64,000 bases of DNA. It comes from JALYNX01 sp963780755 (GTDB lineage: Bacteria > Actinomycetota > Acidimicrobiia > Spongiisociales > ZC4RG35). This document shows positions 34,303 through 42,440 of the stretch, piece by piece; within the stretch, counting starts at the first letter, position 1, and each line of letters starts with the position of its first letter. Location: the NCBI GenBank assembly GCA_963780755.1, contig CAWACX010000001.1, positions 1,110,302 through 1,174,301 of the forward strand, given 5' to 3'. Below the pieces are notes generated by a model. The model made no database searches, had not been told where the DNA came from, and worked only from the letters and a program-made list of their open reading frames with translations. The position numbers were made by a program, and so were the translations under genes.

Positions 34303-35791
34303 TCAGTTCCCGCTGCTCTTGGCGACTTCGGCGAGGAACTCGGGGTTGGACTTGGTGGTCTTCAATCTGTCGATCAACAACTCGAGCGCGGCGCCCGGCT
34401 CGAGAGCGAGGAGCACTCGGCGCAGTTTCCACACTTGGGTGAGCTCCTTCTGATCGAACAGGAGCTCTTCCTTCCTTGTTCCCGAAGCTTCGATGTCGAT
34501 AGCCGGATAGATCCGCTTGTCGGCCAACTTGCGATCGAGGCGGAGCTCCATGTTCCCGGTCCCCTTGAACTCCTCGAAAATGACCTCGTCCATCTTGGAG
34601 CCGGTCTCGACGAGTGCGGTCCCGAGGATGGTGAGCGAGCCGCCTTCCTCGATGTTCCGGGCGGCGCCGAAGAACCGCTTCGGCGGGATAGAGGGCCTGG
34701 GAGTCGACACCACCGGAGAGGATCCGGCCCGATGCCGGGGTCGCCAGGTTGTGGGCCCGGGCAAGGCGGGTGATCGAGTCGAGCAGGATCACGACATCGG
34801 TACCCATCTCCACCAGGCGCTTGGCTCGCTCCAGGGCGAGCTCGGAGATCTGGGTGTGCTCCTCTGCTGGGCGGTCGAAGGTGGAGTAGATGACCTCCCC
34901 TTTCACCGAGCGCTGCATGTCCGTGACTTCCTCGGGCCGCTCGTCGACTAGCACCACCATCAGGTAGCACTCGGGGTTGTTGGTGGTGATCGCATGGGCG
35001 ATCTCCTGGAGGACCGTGGTCTTCCCCGCCTTGGGGGGCGAAACGATCAAGCCTCTTTGCCCCTTCCCGATGGGTGCGATGAGGTCGACGATCCTGGTGA
35101 GGATCCCATTGGACTTGGTCTCGACCTCGAGACGGAGTCGCTGATCCGGGAAGAGGGGGGTCAGGGACTCGAACTTGGGCCGGCCCATTGCCTCGTCGGC
35201 GGTCATCCCGTTGACCTTGTCGATCCGCACCACTGCGGGGAACTTCTCTTTGGAGCGCGGGGGCCGGATCGGGCCGGAGACGATGTCGCCCTTGCGGAGG
35301 CGGAACTTGCGCACCTGATTGGCCGACACGTAGACGTCTTTGTCCCCGGGGAGGTAGCCGGTGACCCGGAGGAACCCATACCCCTCGGGAAGGATGTCGA
35401 GGAGGCCTTCGCGGACCTCGAGATCCTCTTCAGGAATGAATTCGTCGTCGCGCTGGCCACCGCCACGACGGCGGCGGCGCTGGCGGTTGCCGCCACGGAA
35501 CTCGTCCGAGAACTCCTGGCGATCGTCACCGCGTGAGATCACTTCGATGGATACGCCCGAATCGGCCTCACCATCGTTGGAGTCGCCGTCGGCCTGACGC
35601 TCAGGGCGCGTCGTGACCTGGGGCAATTCGCCAACGTCGGTGGCCGAGTCGTCCTCGACGACCTGACCGGCATCGACGAGCGCGCTGATCAGTTTGGATT
35701 TCTGGAGACCGTCGGTCTCGATCCCGACCGCTTCTGCGATAACACGCAGTTCATCGATCGGCTTGCTCTGGAGTTGAGCTCGTGTGGTCAT
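34303..35791 (-). CDS. rho: Transcription termination factor Rho, with a one-base frameshift
   Basis: Rho is the RNA-dependent ATPase that ends transcription. The first frame covers the N-terminal SAP-like region (about 5-40), an acidic then Arg/Gly-rich insert typical of actinobacteria (about 45-110), the RNA-binding cold-shock fold (EGYGFLRV) and the ATPase core with Walker A SPPKAGKT and Walker B VVILLDSITRLARA. The second frame supplies PPKRFFGAARN and the C-terminus. They cross at 34685-34687: dropping one base from GGG gives ALYPPKRFFG and a 495-residue protein. This looks like a consensus insertion. A promoter with -10 TACGAT may start about 140 bases upstream. Confidence 0.94.
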
Positions 35792-35932
35792 TGGATCCTT
35801 CGCGATATGTCCCTTGCGGGCTCACTTGGACCGGGATACGCACCATCGCATGGCTATGGGGCATTGCCTCGAAAGAGGTATGTGAGTGGGTCGCCCCCGG
35901 GTCCCTTGGCGCCGGTGGCAATGCACATCGTA

Positions 35933-35947
35933 GCGATTCGGTGGGTT
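35933..35947 (-). repeat. 15-base repeat in the rho promoter region, first of two copies around thrC
   Basis: The minus strand reads AACCCACCGAATCGC, and the same 15 bases recur at 37242-37256 upstream of thrC. Here it is followed by TACGAT, a plausible -10 box for rho, with TTTGCG 17 bases before that. It may be a shared regulator site. Confidence 0.5.
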
Positions 35948-35969
35948 TGCGCAAAGCAAGCCCGAAGGC

Positions 35970-37188
35970 TCAACGGATGAGTGCGGCCAACTCTGAGGGA
36001 TCGGCCTCGATGGTGACGACCCTCTCCTCGGTTGAGGCCAGGCCCTCGAAGCCGGACGGCACTGGTGATTCCACCCCGAGGACAGTGGACACGGTCTCCG
36101 CGAACTTGGCAGGGTGCGCCGTCCCGACAACGACCTGAGGCCGGTCGGTCCGATATCGCCCGCCCACCGCCCAAGCTGCCGCCGTGTGTGGGTCGAGGAC
36201 ATACCCGTGCTCCGAATAGGTCTGTTTCATGGCCGCCCCGATCTCGTCGTCGCCGGCGTAGCCCGCCGAGAACTCCCGAGAGGGGTCGCCCGTGAATCGC
36301 TCCAAGTTGGAGGGGACGGCGATGTCCATTGCCGGCGCCACAGTCGCCACCACCTGATCCTGTCCGATCGACCCGGCGTTGACCAGATCAGCAAGGGCGT
36401 GGTTGGCGTTGTTGGCGATGACGATCTTCTCGATCGTGGCCCCCATCTGCTTCGCCAGCCAGCACGAGAGGGCGTTGCCGAAGTTGCCCGTGGGGACGAC
36501 GACGTCGAATGGCGACCCGACCCGGGCCGCGAGGTACACGTAGTAACCCACTTGGGCGGCGATCCGTGCCCAGTTGATCGAGTTGATCGCCAGGAGGCCG
36601 TCGACCCGCCCGAAGCACTCTTTCACCATTGCCTGGCAGTCGTCGAAGGTGCCCCGGACCGCCACCGCCATCACGTTCTCATCGGGCACAGTGGTCATCT
36701 GCCGGCGTTGAAAGTCCGTGACCATGCCGTCGGGAAAGGTGATGACGATGTTCAGGTTGGGGCGACCCCGCACCGCCTCGATGGCCGCCGACCCGGTGTC
36801 CCCCGAGGTCGCTCCCAGGATCGTGGACGCGAGATTCGACGTGTTGGTCGAAGAGCCGTCCCAGGACCTGCAATGCGTGGTCCTTGAATGAGAGAGTCGG
36901 CCCCCAGAAGAGCTCGAACACCATCCGATCCCCGACCGTCGTCAACGGGGCGATCTCGGGATGGGCGAACCGTGCCGCGGCCTGGCTCACCAACGGGCCC
37001 ACCTGCTCGGCGCCGAAAAGGGTCAGGGTGGCGGTCACCGCCTGCTGGTAGTTCCACCCGGCCCAGCCCTCGGGAAGGCTCGGCATTTCTTCGGGCACGT
37101 AGAGGCCACCGTCGGGCGCAAGCCCGGCGAGCAGGGCACCCCGGAAGTCAACGGGTTCGGCGGCGCCACGGGTCGAGGTGTAGAGCAC
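35970..37188 (-). CDS. thrC: Threonine synthase, with a one-base frameshift
   Basis: ThrC converts O-phosphohomoserine to threonine with PLP. The first frame holds the N-terminus (YTSTRGAAEPVDFRGALLAG) and the PLP-lysine segment PTLSFKDHALQ; the second holds the rest (TGNFGNALSCWLAKQMG and PVVVGTAHPAKF-like end). In the third reading between them ILGATSGDTGSAAIEAV is encoded, so the frames cross at about 36826-36832. Removing one base gives 405 residues. The GTG start has no obvious ribosome site and may be leaderless. It precedes rho, with 178 bases between. Confidence 0.92.
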
Positions 37189-37241
37189 GACCGGAGGCTA
37201 GGAGGGCAAGCGCGCCGTGTTGGCCCTGTTGGGTGGGCATC

Positions 37242-37256
37242 GCGATTCGGTGGGTT
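37242..37256 (-). repeat. 15-base repeat upstream of thrC, second copy
   Basis: AACCCACCGAATCGC on the minus strand, identical to 35933-35947, lies 54 bases above the thrC start. Both copies are followed by CGATG-like bases, with a two-base insertion in the rho copy. Confidence 0.5.
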
Positions 37257-37298
37257 CCGATTGTTGTCAGAAATAGATCGTCGTGTTCGCCCGGAAAC

Positions 37299-37883
37299 TC
37301 AGTGAGATACTCGGTACCGCAGATGATTGACCGAGACCGAAGGGCGTGCGTCGAGCTGTTCTAGGCGCAGAGCATTCATTGGCAGGTCGCCGAACAGACT
37401 CGCACCGCCGCCGAGGATGATCGGCACGAGATTGATCTCGATCGTGTCGATCAGGCCGCCGATCAGGAGCTGGCGGGTGATGTTGGCACCCATCACATTG
37501 ACCGCCTTGTCATCCGCTGCCGCACGAGCTTGCGCGACGGCGCTTTCGAGTCCATCGGTCACGAACGTGAACGTGGTGTCGCCTTTGACAATGGTTTCAT
37601 GCGGGCGGTTCGTTACGACGAAGCAAGGCATGCCGAAGGTGCCGTCGTCGCCCCAGTGGGTGATGCCGACATCGAGAGTCCGGCGCCCCATGAGCACTGC
37701 TCCGACCGTGTCGGCCGAGTACATGGCGGCCGCGACCTCAGCATCGACGGAGGCTGGGTTGTTATCGACCAACCACGCGTGCAGGGCCTCCCCTCCCTCG
37801 CCCATCGGCTTGGCCATGCTGACATCGGGGCCAGCGGTGTATCCGTCGAGCGACATGCTCACGTGCAACTTGATGCTTCCCAT
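37299..37883 (-). CDS. Dihydrofolate reductase-like/RibD C-terminal domain protein
   Basis: The 194-residue protein shows the RibD_C fold: HVSMSLDGYTAGPD near the start, a nucleotide-binding GAVLMGRRTLDVG, and NVMGANITRQLLIGGLIDTIEI. These stand-alone reductases are common in actinobacteria; substrate unknown. The ATG at 37883 follows a GGGAG ribosome site; the open frame reaches through the tRNA-Arg gene on the other strand, which rules out a longer start. Confidence 0.82.
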   Translation of the reverse strand: MGSIKLHVSMSLDGYTAGPDVSMAKPMGEGGEALHAWLVDNNPASVDAEVAAAMYSADTVGAVLMGRRTLDVGITHWGDDGTFGMPCFVVTNRPHETIVKGDTTFTFVTDGLESAVAQARAAADDKAVNVMGANITRQLLIGGLIDTIEINLVPIILGGGASLFGDLPMNALRLEQLDARPSVSVNHLRYRVSH

Positions 37884-38074
37884 CGCTGTCTCCCGAAGGA
37901 CTGATTGCTTTCTGCAATTGGCTGCCACCACCCTATGCAGACATTGCGGGCGAGCCGATACCTGTCGACGACGGAGAGTTGAGCGTCGACCGAACGGCTC
38001 GCGGCTGCGAACCGTGCAGCCGACGACCGTACGGGAGGCTAGGAGGACCGGGCCTAATAGAATCCACTCCTCAC

Positions 38075-38146
38075 GCTCCCGTAGCTCAGGGGATAGAGCA
38101 CCGGCCTCCGGAGCCGGGTGCGCAGGTTCGAATCCTGCCGGGAGCG
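38075..38146 (+). tRNA. tRNA-Arg (anticodon CCG, decodes CGG)
   Basis: A complete cloverleaf of 72 bases: acceptor GCTCCCG pairs with CGGGAGC, the D arm contains AGCTCAGGGGATAGAGC, the anticodon stem CCGGC/GCCGG holds the loop CTCCGGA (anticodon CCG at 38108-38110), and the T arm is AGGTTCGAATCCT. CCA is not encoded. A TAATAG about 20 bases upstream could be its -10 box. Confidence 0.97.
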
Positions 38147-38167
38147 CTGCGTTAATGGCTGGCCCAC

Positions 38168-38265
38168 TTTGACCGAGGCCAACCCTCACTACCCATCGGA
38201 ACGAGGCGTTTTGCGAAGCGCAGCCTCGGTCAAACAGACGCCGGTCGGCCAGCAGCTACCGCCGC
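38168..38265 (+). repeat. Dispersed intergenic repeat, copy B, inside a large inverted repeat
   Basis: TTTGACCGAGGC (38168-38179) is perfectly complementary to GCCTCGGTCAAA (38223-38234), with 43 bases between. Beyond the second arm comes the repeat core (38236-38253 on the opposite sense reads GGCCGACCGGCGTCTGTT) and then AGCAGCTACC. GGCTGGCCC just before the first arm can also pair with GGCCAGC after the core. It lies between tRNA-Arg and ku and is the longest copy of the family. Confidence 0.75.
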
Positions 38266-38348
38266 ATTAGACCCGACTGCCGTTTGGTCCGACAGCGCTC
38301 GACCTTTCGGTGTGATTCCTGTCACCACGGGTAAATAGAATCCCGAAC

Positions 38349-39146
38349 ATGCCACGTGCAATCTGGAAGGGCGCCATCAACTTCGGGCTGGTCACGATCC
38401 CGGTCGGCCTCTACACGGCGACGGACAACAAGACCCCCAAGTTCAAGCAACTGCGGAAGACCGACCACTCCCCGATCCGCTACAAGCGGGTTGCCGAGTC
38501 CGACGGCAAGGAAGTCGAGTGGGACGAGATCGTCAAGGGCTACGAGTTCGAGAAGGACCGCTATGTGGTCTTCACCGACGAAGAGCTGGAGTCGGCCCAT
38601 ACCGAGGGCAACAAGCTGGTCGACGTCATCCAGTTCGTCGACGAACAGGAGATCGACCCCATGTTCTACAAGTCGTCGTACTTCCTGGCCCCGGAAAAGA
38701 CCGGGATCAAGGCTTACCGGATCCTGGAGCAAGCGCTCCGCGACAAGGGTCGGGTCGGGATCGCCAAGGTCTCGATCAGAGAGAAGCAGCAGCTGGCCAC
38801 CTTGCGCGCCAAGGATGGTGTGATCGTCATGGAGACGATGTACTGGCCTGACGAGCTACGCGCCGCCGAGTTCGAGGAGTTGGACGCCGAGAACATCGAG
38901 ATCCGGCCAGAAGAGGTCGAGATGGCGGGCAGCCTGATCGACAACCTCACCAAGCCGTTCGAGGCCTCCTCGTACATCGACCGGACCCGAGAAGCCATCG
39001 AAGAGCTGGCGACGAAGAAGGTGGCGGGCGAAGAGATCGTGGCCGTGTCATCGCCGGAGCCGACGAAGGTGGTCGACCTCCTCGAGGCGCTCAAAGCCTC
39101 CGTCGAGGCCACCAAGGCCCCGGCCAAGGCGGCAAAAGCCGGCTAG
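38349..39146 (+). CDS. ku: Ku protein for non-homologous end joining
   Basis: Bacterial Ku forms a homodimer ring that threads DNA ends and recruits the ligase. The 265-residue protein is the Ku core (RAIWKGAINFGLVTIPVGLY, ELESAHTEGNKLVDVIQFVD, SSYFLAPEKTG) with a short Lys/Ala-rich tail that may bind DNA. It converges on, and overlaps by four bases, the LigD-type ligase gene, so the two NHEJ genes face each other. Confidence 0.96.
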   Translation: MPRAIWKGAINFGLVTIPVGLYTATDNKTPKFKQLRKTDHSPIRYKRVAESDGKEVEWDEIVKGYEFEKDRYVVFTDEELESAHTEGNKLVDVIQFVDEQEIDPMFYKSSYFLAPEKTGIKAYRILEQALRDKGRVGIAKVSIREKQQLATLRAKDGVIVMETMYWPDELRAAEFEELDAENIEIRPEEVEMAGSLIDNLTKPFEASSYIDRTREAIEELATKKVAGEEIVAVSSPEPTKVVDLLEALKASVEATKAPAKAAKAG

Positions 39147-40087
39147 CCAGGGCCCTCTTCGGCCCAGCTGGCCAACTCAGGCTCGATCATCACCACACCC
39201 TTGTAGACCGGCGCCCTCAGGTGATCGTCGTGCGTCCACTCCTTGTATTCGACGTCGACGACGATGCGGGGCTCCACCCACACCGGGCGATGCGGCCCGG
39301 GGACCACGACCTGGTTGTGAAATGGGCTTCCGGGGCGCTCCATCTGGCGCAGAGCGCCTGAGAACGCGGCCAGGCTCTGCTCATCGAAACCGGAGCCGAC
39401 AGCTCCGATCCAGCGCAGGCCTTCGTCGTCGTGGAGCCCGACCAACACCGAGCCGAAGGTGCTGGATCGGCTGCCTTCACCCGGCAGGTAGCCGCCGACC
39501 ACGGCTCGCAGCCGGTGCCGAATCGCCACCTTTCGCCAATCGGGGGAGCGTCGACCCGGCTGATAGATCGATCCGAGGCGCTTGCCGACGATGCCCTCCA
39601 GGCCCTGGGCCTGGGCCGCGGCCATGAGCGAGAGGCCGGCGCCCTCGGTCGGTTGGGGCACGATGATCGGGCTCGGCAACTCGAGGCGCTCGAGGATCGC
39701 TCTCCGCTCCTCGTACGGCTGGGATGTGACCTTCTCTCCAGCGAAGAGGACATCGAAGACCACGAGATTCACGCCGACATTCGCCATGGTGCCCCGACCT
39801 CCGAACCCGGTCCGCCGTTGCAGATTGGAGAACGAAGGCCTCCCTTGCTCATCGAAGGCCACAACCTCCCCGTCCAAGGCCACGCCGTCGGGGATGGGAA
39901 GCGAAGCCAGTTCCGGGAACGGCCCGAGCAGGTCGAGACCGCGACGGGACCGGGCCCTGACCTTCCCTTCCTCCGCGGACACCACCGCCCGGTATCCGTC
40001 CCACTTGATCTCGAACCACCAGCCCTCGTCGTCGAACGCATTTGGCCAGCTGGTGGCCAGCATCGGATCGAAGTCCGGGACCCTCAA
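39143..40087 (-). CDS. ATP-dependent DNA ligase, LigD ligase-domain type
   Basis: The 314-residue protein contains the nucleotidyltransferase core with the AMP-accepting lysine in FEIKWDGYR (Lys28), further ligase motifs (ALDGEVVAFDEQG, VFDVLF, EGIVGKRLGS) and the OB domain (DWRKVAIRHRLRAVVGGYLPG). It lacks the polymerase and phosphoesterase domains of the three-domain LigD, so these activities must come from other genes or be missing. Pairing with ku supports a role in end joining. It overlaps the GatB/YqeY gene by four bases. Confidence 0.92.
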   Translation of the reverse strand: MRVPDFDPMLATSWPNAFDDEGWWFEIKWDGYRAVVSAEEGKVRARSRRGLDLLGPFPELASLPIPDGVALDGEVVAFDEQGRPSFSNLQRRTGFGGRGTMANVGVNLVVFDVLFAGEKVTSQPYEERRAILERLELPSPIIVPQPTEGAGLSLMAAAQAQGLEGIVGKRLGSIYQPGRRSPDWRKVAIRHRLRAVVGGYLPGEGSRSSTFGSVLVGLHDDEGLRWIGAVGSGFDEQSLAAFSGALRQMERPGSPFHNQVVVPGPHRPVWVEPRIVVDVEYKEWTHDDHLRAPVYKGVVMIEPELASWAEEGPG

Positions 40088-40548
40088 CCGGCTGCCAGCT
40101 CCTCCCGGACGAGCCGGTTCACCAATCCTCCGTCGAGATCGGCCCCTCGTGTCTTCATCAGCTCGCCGGTGACCCGCCCGGCGGCTTTCTCCTCCCCGGC
40201 GACGCCGAGGTCGGTGATCACCGAACGGACCAATTCCCGCGTCGATGCCTCATCGAGCTTCGAGGGGAGCCAACGCGACAGGTACTCCACCTCGTAACCG
40301 AGCTTGGCCGCCATCGCCTCGCCCCGCTCCCCCAGCTCCAGGTACTCGGACCGGGCCTTGTCCATCTTCTTCACATACGACCCGATCACCTGGCGATAGA
40401 GGTCGTCGTCGGCCTCGCCCTCGAACCCGGGCTGGCTCCGCGCCACCGCGACTTCGGTCTCGACCTGTCGGATCACGTCGCGGCGCGGAGCATCCTGGGA
40501 CCGCATCGCGTCCCGCAGTTCGGCCGTCAGTTCTTCTTTGATGGTCAT
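40084..40548 (-). CDS. GatB/YqeY-domain protein
   Basis: The 154-residue protein is a stand-alone YqeY domain: an N-terminal helical bundle (TIKEELTAELRDAMRSQDA, RRDVIRQVETEVAVA) and the small C-terminal GatB-like domain (KAAGRVTGELMKTRGADLDGGLV). The domain also occurs at the end of the GatB subunit of tRNA amidotransferase; in stand-alone form its task is unclear. It overlaps the phosphodiesterase gene (ATGA) and the ligase gene by four bases each. Confidence 0.9.
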   Translation of the reverse strand: MTIKEELTAELRDAMRSQDAPRRDVIRQVETEVAVARSQPGFEGEADDDLYRQVIGSYVKKMDKARSEYLELGERGEAMAAKLGYEVEYLSRWLPSKLDEASTRELVRSVITDLGVAGEEKAAGRVTGELMKTRGADLDGGLVNRLVREELAAG

Positions 40549-41240
40549 GAGGCATCCCGGGCCGCAGCGATGAGTCCCGGATCGTCGGTAATGATGCCTG
40601 TTGCCCCCGCGGCGGCCAACTCGCTCGCCAAACCAGGGTCGTTGACGGTCCACACGAAGACCTCGAGCCCGCTATCGACGAGATCGGCGGTGTCTCCCCC
40701 GCTCAAGAGGGACCATGCCGGGGCCAGGAGGCGGTGCCCCACCTGCAAGCAGTGCTCGATGGCATCGGCGAGCCTCGCCTCCTTGCCCACGACCACACCG
40801 GTCCGTATCTCGGGAAACTGGCGGTGGACGGCGTCGACCGTCGGCCAGTGAAAAGAGGTCAGCATGTCGGTCTCGCGGGCCCGAGTGGCGGTCTCCAGGG
40901 CCAAGCGGTGGTCCGGCTCGAAGCCTGGCTCGTGGGGCATGTTCTTCACCTCGAACATGATCGGGAAGTCGGGCAGGGAGGCGAGGCACTCATCGAGAAG
41001 CACCGGATGGTGGCCCCCTCCGAGGTCGACCTCGCCGAGAGCCGCCCAGGCATTCGATTCCACGGGGAGACCGCCGATCTCGGGGTCGTGGGAGAGGACC
41101 AATTTCCCGTCCCCGCTGCGCCGGATGTCGGTCTCGATGGCATCGGCCACGGCCGCAGCCGCAGCGAAGCCCGACAGCGTGTTGTCGGGGTATCGGGCGG
41201 GCCAACCCCGGTGGCCGATGACTGAAAACGATTGAGTCAT
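40545..41240 (-). CDS. Glycerophosphodiester phosphodiesterase family protein
   Basis: The GDPD barrel shows the catalytic residues: HRG at 10-12, the metal-binding ETDIRRSGDG, LSHD and a FEVKN segment. It would hydrolyse glycerophosphodiesters to glycerol-3-phosphate and an alcohol. No signal peptide is seen, so it is probably cytoplasmic. The ATG at 41240 was chosen because the upstream 13 codons lie in the AT-rich promoter region. It is the first gene of a coupled three-gene run. Confidence 0.9.
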   Translation of the reverse strand: MTQSFSVIGHRGWPARYPDNTLSGFAAAAAVADAIETDIRRSGDGKLVLSHDPEIGGLPVESNAWAALGEVDLGGGHHPVLLDECLASLPDFPIMFEVKNMPHEPGFEPDHRLALETATRARETDMLTSFHWPTVDAVHRQFPEIRTGVVVGKEARLADAIEHCLQVGHRLLAPAWSLLSGGDTADLVDSGLEVFVWTVNDPGLASELAAAGATGIITDDPGLIAAARDAS

Positions 41241-41264
41241 TTGCTGGATTTGGAAAGAAAACCG

Positions 41265-41293
41265 TTTACAAAACGACACAACGACATTACATT
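41265..41293 (+). promoter_or_regulatory. Candidate whiB promoter
   Basis: In the AT-rich gap before whiB, TTTACA (41265-41270) and TACATT (41288-41293) are separated by 17 bases. Transcription from it would give a leader of about 70 bases that includes the palindrome at 41339. Confidence 0.5.
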
Positions 41294-41338
41294 TCGCCCC
41301 GGAAATCCCTCGGCCCAGCCTTTAATTGGCGAAGGCCC

Positions 41339-41356
41339 TTGTGAAAAAGATCACAA
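41339..41356 (+). promoter_or_regulatory. CRP/Rex-type palindrome 16 bases before whiB
   Basis: TTGTGAAAAAGATCACAA contains TGTGA-N6-TCACA, a perfect match to the CRP-family consensus, and is one base from the Rex consensus TTGTGAA-N4-TTCACAA. Its spacing to the whiB GTG (16 bases between) is identical to that of the Rex site before atpZ. Mycobacterial whiB1 is a known CRP target. Which regulator binds cannot be settled from sequence. Confidence 0.75.
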
Positions 41357-41372
41357 ATTGAAAGAAAATCTC

Positions 41373-41648
41373 GTGCTCACCACCACCATCACCACCGATT
41401 GGCGTGACCTGGCCGCGTGCCGGGACTCGGAGCCGAGTCTGTTCTTCCCTGTGGGCACCACCGGCCCCGCGGTAGACCAGATCGACGCCGCCATCGCCAT
41501 CTGTTCCACCTGCAGTGTTCAGGAGGACTGTCTTCAGTACGCCCTCGAGACCAACCAAGAGTCCGGGGTCTGGGGCGGGTACGCCGAAGACGACCGTCGT
41601 CGCCTTCGCAAGCGCTGGCTGGCCGAGCGCCGCCGGCGCGCCATGTAG
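41373..41648 (+). CDS. WhiB-family iron-sulphur transcription factor
   Basis: The 91-residue protein carries the four cluster-binding cysteines Cys16, Cys44, Cys47 and Cys53 (C-x27-C-x2-C-x5-C), the G(V/I)WGG turn (GVWGGYAEDDRRRLRKR) and an Arg-rich DNA-contact tail. Such proteins bind the primary sigma factor and sense redox state or nitric oxide. The GTG at 41373 was chosen because the usual WhiB N-terminus is short; the open frame extends 47 codons further through the promoter. TTG five codons upstream is an alternative. It is divergent from the phosphodiesterase gene. Confidence 0.92.
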   Translation: MLTTTITTDWRDLAACRDSEPSLFFPVGTTGPAVDQIDAAIAICSTCSVQEDCLQYALETNQESGVWGGYAEDDRRRLRKRWLAERRRRAM

Positions 41649-41680
41649 CTGGCTCCCTTCGGGAACGTTGTCCGAAAGGC

Positions 41681-41714
41681 GGCAGCCTGGTCGACCAGCG
41701 TCTGTTTGCCCGAG
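41681..41714 (-). repeat. Dispersed intergenic repeat, copy D (between whiB and DUF3107)
   Basis: The plus strand reads GGCAGCCT, then GGTCGACCAGCGTCTGTT, then TGCCCGAG. Compared with the other copies the core has two changes, which turn CTGGTCGACCAG into a perfect 12-bp palindrome. It lies between the convergent ends of whiB and the DUF3107 gene. Confidence 0.75.
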
Positions 41715-41831
41715 TTCAGGACCTCGAACCATCGGAGATAGAGGTCTGTCCCCAGCCACAGGTCGATACGGTCGACCTGGGAGCAACCGGCGCGAAGCTC
41801 GAACTGCGCAATAAGGCCGTCGGCCAGCCAT

Positions 41832-42068
41832 CTATACAGCGGGAGCGAAACCGACCGACGGGCCGCTGGCGGTGTCGTCGACCTCGATGAACGCCACCTG
41901 ACGGGTGGGAATCCCCACCGTCCGACCTTTGCTGTCGGTGAACCAGGCGAGGTCGCCACTGGCCACGGCGCTCTCCATTTCCTTCTTGAACGAGGCGACA
42001 TCCTCGATCTCGATCTCGATCATCTTGTCGGTGTCGGCGATGCCGATGCGAGCCTTCATTCGGGCCAT
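41832..42068 (-). CDS. DUF3107 protein
   Basis: The 78-residue protein (KARIGIADTDKMIEIEIEDV, then SGDLAWFTDSKGRTVGIPTRQVAFIEVD, here only as landmarks) matches the small DUF3107 family found across actinobacteria; function unknown. The ATG at 42068 has a purine-rich GGAGGAAGGGGG stretch upstream and was chosen over longer frames because the family starts here. It ends near the repeat copy D gap of about 180 bases, which otherwise shows nothing. Confidence 0.88.
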   Translation of the reverse strand: MARMKARIGIADTDKMIEIEIEDVASFKKEMESAVASGDLAWFTDSKGRTVGIPTRQVAFIEVDDTASGPSVGFAPAV

Positions 42069-42113
42069 CGTAACCCCCTTCCTCCGGAGTGCCCCACGGC
42101 ATACGTTGGCTAT

Positions 42114-42440
42114 ATGGGCAGCGGCTGGAGACGGGCGATGTGCCTCGGGGCGACGACCATGGTGACCATGGCGGGATCGGTCGCGATGGCCGAATCGACG
42201 GCTACGCCCGACTATCTCCCGATCGTGATCGAGGTGAGCACCGCGGCCACGGTCGTCGTCGAGAAGGGCGACCACCTGTGGAGCATCTCGGCATCACACC
42301 TCGAATCGACCTCCGGCAAGGAGCCGTCGGCCGCGGAGATCACGCCGGTGTGGGTCGAGGTGATCGAGACCAACCGCGACCGCCTGCGCTCCGGCGACCC
42401 CGACTTGATCTACCCGGGGGAGACGATCGTCCTCCCCTAA
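42114..42440 (+). CDS. Secreted LysM-domain protein
   Basis: The 108-residue protein starts with a signal peptide (RRAMCLGATTMVTMAGSVAMA) and ends with one LysM-like domain (VVVEKGDHLWSISASHLE, then EVIETNRDRLRSGDPDLIYPG, landmarks only), a module that binds peptidoglycan. No catalytic domain is attached. It is divergent from DUF3107 and overlaps the end of the opposite GSDH gene by four bases. Confidence 0.82.
   Translation: MGSGWRRAMCLGATTMVTMAGSVAMAESTATPDYLPIVIEVSTAATVVVEKGDHLWSISASHLESTSGKEPSAAEITPVWVEVIETNRDRLRSGDPDLIYPGETIVLP

Noticed and set aside
26982..34690. Programmed ribosomal frameshifting in glyA, the glycosyltransferase and rho
   Set aside because: No slippery heptamer with a downstream structure is evident, directions of shift differ between genes, and none of these families uses frameshifting; consensus errors explain it better.
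37884..38189. Extended N-terminus for the RibD-like reductase
   Set aside because: It would cross the tRNA-Arg gene; a good ribosome site supports the ATG at 37883.
38147..38348. Integrated element attachment site after tRNA-Arg
   Set aside because: I found no second copy of the tRNA 3' end in the window and no integrase, so only the dispersed repeat is reported.
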